Shown piece after piece: positions 53,363 to 56,630 of a stretch of 56,630 nucleotides of DNA. The stretch lies in contig JAPKMO010000011.1 in the NCBI GenBank assembly GCA_026645945.1, positions 1 through 56,630 on the forward strand, given 5' to 3'. The stretch is from Anaerolineae bacterium (GTDB lineage: Bacteria; Chloroflexota; Anaerolineae; Aggregatilineales; Phototrophicaceae). Position 1 is the first letter of the stretch. Every line of letters starts with the position of its first letter. A model generated the notes under the pieces. The model did no database searches. It had not been told where the DNA came from and was given only the letters and a program-made list of their open reading frames with translations. The translations under genes were made by a program, and so were the position numbers.

Positions 53363-53404
53363 GCACCACAAAATAAACCTACCCATCTTCAAGGACATGA
53401 CACC

Positions 53405-54556
53405 ATGCGAGATGTAGCGATTATCGGGATTGGACAGATTCCCGTCGGCGAGCATTGGGCTTCCGGCCTACGGCAGTTGGCCACCATTGCCATTCATGAT
53501 GCCCTCAACGACGCGGGTCTTAAACAGGTAGACGCTTTATACGTCGGCAATGCCTTCGGCGCAGCCTTCAGCAGCCAGACGCACCTGGGCGCGCTGGTGG
53601 CCGACTACGCCGGGTTAGGCGGGCCAGAAGCCTACACCATCGAAGCGGCGGACGCCTCCGGCGCGGCGGCGCTGCGAACCGGCTACCTGGCGGTTGCGTC
53701 CGGCGCGGTGGAAACGGCGCTGGTCGTCGGCGTCGAAAAATCAACCGACACAGTAGGCGATGCCCGCACGCTGGCGCGTAATACCAGCCTGGACGCCGAT
53801 TATGAAGCCATGCACGGCGCGACCCAAACCGCCCTGGCCGCCATGCTGATGCGCCGCTACATGCACGAATACGGCCTGGAGCTAAACGCCTTTGAAGGTT
53901 TTAGCATCAATGCCCATGCTAACGGCGCGCGCAACCCCCGCGCTATGTTCCGTAATACGCTTAAACCCGGCGGCTTTGCTAAAGCGCCCATGATTGCCGA
54001 CCCGGTTAACCTGTTCGACAGCGCCCCGGACGCCGACGGCGCGGCGGCAGTGATTTTAACCACTCTTGAACGCGCGGTTGATCTGGTTCCGCAGCCGGTT
54101 CGTATCACCGGCAGCGCCGCTGCCACCGACTCGATGGCGCTGCAAGACCGCGCCAATTTGTTATACCTCAGCGCAGCCAGCCGTTCGGCTTATAAGGCTT
54201 ATGCACAGGCCGGCATCACACCCGACGCGGTTAACCTGTTCGAGCTGCACGACGAATACACCGTCATCGCGGCACTTTCGCTGGAAGCCGCCGGCTTCGC
54301 CCCACGCGGCGAAGGCTGGAAACTGGCACAGGAAGGCGCGCTGAGTCTGACCGGGCGGCTGCCCATCAGCACTTTCGGCGGGCTGAAGGCGCGCGGCAAC
54401 CCTGCCGGGGCGACCGGAGTCTACCAGGCGGTCGAGGCCTGTTTACAACTGCGTGACCAGGCCGGAGATAATCAGGTTGCCGGCGCAAAAGTCGCGCTTA
54501 TCCAGAACCTCGGCGGACTAGGCGGTACGGCCATAACGCACGTGCTGCAAGTATGA
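53405..54556 (+). CDS. Archaeal-type thiolase homologue without catalytic Cys and His
   Basis: A 383-residue protein of the SCP2/archaeal acetoacetyl-CoA thiolase family, in the usual place beside HMG-CoA synthase. The fold motifs are intact: VGNAFGAAFSSQTHLGALVADY, NAHANGARNP, ELHDEYT (His282) and GGLKARGNPAGATG. The nucleophilic Cys of the ACASG motif is Asp83 (ADASG), and the His of the GHPxGATG motif is Asn332. Only one Cys exists in the protein (Cys346), far from the active-site position. Ordinary thiolase chemistry is therefore unlikely. It could be a structural partner of the synthase. Confidence 0.85.
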   Translation: MRDVAIIGIGQIPVGEHWASGLRQLATIAIHDALNDAGLKQVDALYVGNAFGAAFSSQTHLGALVADYAGLGGPEAYTIEAADASGAAALRTGYLAVASGAVETALVVGVEKSTDTVGDARTLARNTSLDADYEAMHGATQTALAAMLMRRYMHEYGLELNAFEGFSINAHANGARNPRAMFRNTLKPGGFAKAPMIADPVNLFDSAPDADGAAAVILTTLERAVDLVPQPVRITGSAAATDSMALQDRANLLYLSAASRSAYKAYAQAGITPDAVNLFELHDEYTVIAALSLEAAGFAPRGEGWKLAQEGALSLTGRLPISTFGGLKARGNPAGATGVYQAVEACLQLRDQAGDNQVAGAKVALIQNLGGLGGTAITHVLQV

Positions 54557-54594
54557 GCGGCGAAGCGGCCCTAAAAAGCCGGATTTGAGAGTCC

Positions 54595-54649
54595 GTGATA
54601 GCTATCAGGCCGCCTCTGATAGGTTTTGATAGCTCACATCCGCTATTAT
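54595..54649 (+). promoter_or_regulatory. TGATAG repeats and second copy of the mevalonate-operon motif
   Basis: The 150-base gap after the thiolase gene contains a perfect 12-base palindrome TGATAGCTATCA (54596-54607) and further TGATAG copies at 54617 and 54627. CTGATAGGTTTTGATAG (54616-54632) matches the motif before HMG-CoA reductase. TATTAT at 54644-54649 takes the place of the -10. It could be an internal promoter with an operator for the DUF35 pair. Confidence 0.45.
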
Positions 54650-54706
54650 GTCAGCATCTTTCGTGCAGAAATGCACAATCTTAAGAAATGATGAGGAGCA
54701 GTAACA

Positions 54707-54889
54707 ATGCAAATCTCCCGACACTGGCGACTCAACCCCCTGCGCTACCGCCTCCAGGGTGTGCGCTACGAAAATGGCTCGGTCAGCCTCCAGGCTCGCC
54801 CGGCGCCTGCCGCCGAGGAAATTGACATGCGCGATGCCCGCGCCACCCGTCCAACGGTAGAAAAAGCGGCCCTGATGGCGGGGCGTTAA
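54707..54889 (+). CDS. Cysteine-free N-terminal DUF35-like (zinc-ribbon remnant) small protein
   Basis: A 60-residue ORF with a clear GAGGAG ribosome site 9 bases before ATG. Its start, ISRHWRLNPLRYRLQGVRY, matches the helix that begins DUF35 proteins (RHWR...RYRL), which normally continues into a CxxC...CxxC rubredoxin-like zinc ribbon. Here that stretch reads YENGSVSLQARP and has no cysteine at all. The OB-fold half is a separate gene four bases downstream. It seems to be a split gene whose first half still anchors to thiolase/synthase but no longer binds zinc. Confidence 0.65.
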   Translation: MQISRHWRLNPLRYRLQGVRYENGSVSLQARPAPAAEEIDMRDARATRPTVEKAALMAGR

Positions 54890-54893
54890 GCCG

Positions 54894-55199
54894 ATGGAAA
54901 CGACGCGCAAGCAGGTCGAGTTCCAGCGTGAGCAGTTCACCTTTTCGGGTACGGGCGAGGTGTACAGCTTCACCACCTTGCAGCAGGCCCCAGAAGGTTT
55001 CGAGGAACAGGCTCCTTACGTCCTGGCGCTGGTCAAACTGGACGAGGGGCCGATGGTCACTGCACAGCTAACCGATCTGGATGGCCCGATCGCTATTGGT
55101 GACCGGGTGGAGATGGTGACTCGTAAACTGACCACTGAAGGCAGCCGGGGCGTTATCGTTTACGGCTACAAATTCCGCAAGATTCTGCCACGCGCATGA
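54894..55199 (+). CDS. DUF35 OB-fold protein (thiolase/HMG-CoA synthase partner)
   Basis: A 101-residue OB-fold domain of the DUF35 family (strands FTFSGTGEVYSFTTLQQAP, YVLALVKLDEGPMVTAQL, IAIGDRVEMVTRKL and GYKFRKIL). In the archaeal complex the DUF35 protein lies between thiolase and HMG-CoA synthase and forms the shared CoA channel. The gene has no zinc ribbon of its own; that half is encoded just upstream. ATG 54894 is four bases after the previous stop. Confidence 0.82.
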   Translation: METTRKQVEFQREQFTFSGTGEVYSFTTLQQAPEGFEEQAPYVLALVKLDEGPMVTAQLTDLDGPIAIGDRVEMVTRKLTTEGSRGVIVYGYKFRKILPRA

Positions 55200-55221
55200 G
55201 CCGCCGCCTGGGGCGGCTCAT
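55196..55221 (+). terminator. Hairpin at the end of the mevalonate operon
   Basis: Perfect 10-pair stem ATGAGCCGCC / GGCGGCTCAT with a 6-base loop overlapping the stop codon. Only a pyrimidine-rich, not T-rich, stretch follows. Confidence 0.45.
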
Positions 55222-55314
55222 GCTCCCCTCTCCATCATTATAAGTTCCGAGTGCCGAGTTCTGAGTAAAAACAAGAGGTCATCTGCGTCTGCCTGATGAT
55301 CGTTAAAGGCAATA

Positions 55315-55346
55315 AAAACAGCGGCCTGTGTGAGTGCCGCCGTTTT
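55315..55346. terminator. Bidirectional terminator before hppA
   Basis: AAAACAGCGGC and GCCGCCGTTTT form a GC stem with one wobble pair, with A tract on one side and T tract on the other. It suits the minus-strand hppA transcript, 26 bases past its stop, and plus-strand read-through from the mevalonate operon. Confidence 0.65.
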
Positions 55347-55371
55347 AAACTGTTGCAGTTAAGCGCCGGAT

Positions 55372-56630
55372 TTACACCAGCGGTGTGGTCGCCAGCAGCG
55401 GCGCGATCACCAGCGCCACAATCGCCAGCAGCTTCAGCAGGATGTTTAACGACGGTCCGGCAGTGTCCTTAAAGGGGTCGCCCACCGTATCACCCACGAC
55501 GGCGGCTTTATGCGCTTCCGACCCCTTGCCGCCATGATTGCCCGCTTCGATGTATTTTTTCGCGTTGTCCCACGCGCCGCCGGCGTTCGCCATCATCACC
55601 GCCAGCATGAAAGCGGATACCAGCGCGCCGATCAACATGCCCACCAGGGTATTGGTGCCGACGAACTGGCCGATAAAATTCCCGCGTCCAACAACGGCCA
55701 GGAATGCCAGCACAACCGGCGTTAAAACCGCGATAACACCCGGCAGAATCATCTGCCGGATGGCGCTGTCGGTGCTGATGCCCACACAGCGTTCGTAATC
55801 CGGTTCGGTTAGCCCTTCCATAATGCCGGTGATTTCGGAAAACTGGCGGCGCACCTCCCTCACGATCTCCTGCGCCGCTCGACCGACGGCCAGCATCGCC
55901 AGGGCGCTGAACAGGTACGGCAGCACCGCCCCCAGGAACAGGCCGGTGATAAACCGCGCATCCAGCACATCAATCATCAGAATGTTCAGGCCGTTGCCGC
56001 TGGCGTCTTGCAGCGCAGTGATAAAAGCAGCATTCAGCGCCAGTGCCGTCATCGCCGCGCTGCCGATGGCAAACCCCTTGCCGGTTGCCGCCGTCGTATT
56101 ACCCAGGCTGTCCAGCGCATCGGTGCGCTGGCGCACCGTTTTATCCATGCGCGCCATCTCGGCAATGCCCCCGGCATTATCGGCCACCGGGCCGTAGGCA
56201 TCCGTCGCCAGTGTGATTCCCAGCGTTGCCAACATGCCAACCGCCGCCACCGCCACGCCGTACAGGCCGCTGGCTGCCGTCGCCAGCAGGGTGACGATCA
56301 CGACGATTAAAACCGGCGCAACCGTACTGAACATACCCAGCGCCATACCGCGAATGACGACGATGCCTGCTCCGCCCTGCGCGCTGATTGAAAGCGCCTT
56401 CGTCGGGCTGTAGCTGTCGGCGGTAAAATATTCCGTGAAATAACCGATCAGCACGCCGCCAACCAAGCCGCTCAGGGTCGCCAGGATGACGCCCCATCCC
56501 AGGCCGAAAACCAGCCCCAGCGCGACGACCGCCAGCGCCACCAGCAGGCTCGCCCCATAAACACCGCGCCGCAGGCTGCCAAGCAGCATCTCCTGGGTAG
56601 CGCCTTCCCTCGTTGTCACCAGGAAGGTGC
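55372..56630 (-). CDS. hppA: Membrane-bound proton/sodium-pumping pyrophosphatase, partial
   Basis: C-terminal 419 residues; the gene runs off the window edge. The frame is open to the last base, and the family sequence [11 protein letters not shown] continues across the edge, so the GTG at 56619 is not the start. Motifs are [53 protein letters not shown] and [18 protein letters not shown]. Ala and Gly in [10 protein letters not shown] (not GNTTKAxTKG) mark the potassium-dependent class. Whether it pumps H+ or Na+ depends on residues outside the window. It converts PPi energy, which PPDK can supply, into an ion gradient. Confidence 0.92.
   Translation of the reverse strand, partial: TFLVTTREGATQEMLLGSLRRGVYGASLLVALAVVALGLVFGLGWGVILATLSGLVGGVLIGYFTEYFTADSYSPTKALSISAQGGAGIVVIRGMALGMFSTVAPVLIVVIVTLLATAASGLYGVAVAAVGMLATLGITLATDAYGPVADNAGGIAEMARMDKTVRQRTDALDSLGNTTAATGKGFAIGSAAMTALALNAAFITALQDASGNGLNILMIDVLDARFITGLFLGAVLPYLFSALAMLAVGRAAQEIVREVRRQFSEITGIMEGLTEPDYERCVGISTDSAIRQMILPGVIAVLTPVVLAFLAVVGRGNFIGQFVGTNTLVGMLIGALVSAFMLAVMMANAGGAWDNAKKYIEAGNHGGKGSEAHKAAVVGDTVGDPFKDTAGPSLNILLKLLAIVALVIAPLLATTPLV

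Noticed and set aside
53641-53670. Reading-frame error as the cause of the missing thiolase Cys
   Set aside because: Family motifs before and after Asp83 are in the same frame, and a single codon (GAC) would need two base changes to become a Cys codon, so a simple indel does not explain it.
54605-54976. 123-codon minus-strand frame across the DUF35 region
   Set aside because: The plus-strand ORFs have ribosome sites and recognisable DUF35 sequence; this frame has neither.

Overview
The window looks like chromosomal DNA from an anaerobic or facultative Chloroflexota bacterium, most probably of the Anaerolineae line. This is an inference from gene content. An archaeal-type mevalonate operon sits with a pyruvate:ferredoxin oxidoreductase, a NAD-linked Hox hydrogenase, a BMP-type nucleoside importer, a membrane pyrophosphatase with potassium-dependent motifs, and short GC-rich hairpin repeats at gene ends. 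No rRNA, tRNA, CRISPR array, phage gene or transposase was seen. No gene-free stretch exceeds about 290 bases.

Layout. 1-3586: cydDC thiol/heme ABC exporter. 3591-12182 (minus): a seven-gene peptidoglycan-recycling operon (GH20, nagZ, namZ, AmiE-like hydrolase, BadF-type sugar kinase, AEC transporter, murQ). 12389-19902: pyruvate metabolism (nifJ, a PyrD-like protein, ppdK). 20007-20931: a disturbed patch with two small ORFs, a decayed ppdK fragment and a 92-bp imperfect direct repeat. 20953-22926: FAD-linked oxidase and an SRPBCC protein. 22997-28483 (minus): hoxEFUYH with maturation protease and hypC. 28665-33545: M20 peptidase, nucleoside hydrolase, a RarA-C-like protein and a secreted metzincin. 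33626-41159: nucleoside salvage (BMP binding protein, ATPase and two permeases on minus; nucleoside hydrolase and MtaD-type deaminase divergent on plus). 41198-42738: small membrane exporter and Gfo/Idh/MocA oxidoreductase. 43022-47941: a 1639-residue RND-type transporter. 48013-50618: serine-palmitoyltransferase-like enzyme, a small membrane protein and a frameshifted polysaccharide deacetylase. 50901-55199: HMG-CoA reductase, HMG-CoA synthase, thiolase-like protein and two DUF35-related pieces. 55372-end (minus): 3' part of hppA.

How the genes work together. The peptidoglycan operon can take GlcNAc-MurNAc-peptide fragments to free sugars outside or inside the cell. It can then phosphorylate MurNAc and cleave the lactyl ether. 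It contains no PTS permease, and an AEC carrier sits between the kinase and the etherase. nifJ, ppdK and hppA connect pyruvate, ferredoxin, PEP and pyrophosphate. The nucleoside island pairs import with N-glycosidic cleavage and deamination.

The most unusual parts are as follows. The mevalonate operon has a thiolase homologue that has lost both the nucleophilic Cys (Asp83 instead) and the His of the GHP motif (Asn332), next to a DUF35 partner split in two with no zinc-binding cysteines. The RND transporter has a first extracytoplasmic loop of nearly 900 residues built from about four degenerate repeats, plus an extra helix pair. A 17-bp motif with 15/17 matches lies upstream of both the HMG-CoA reductase gene and the DUF35 pair.
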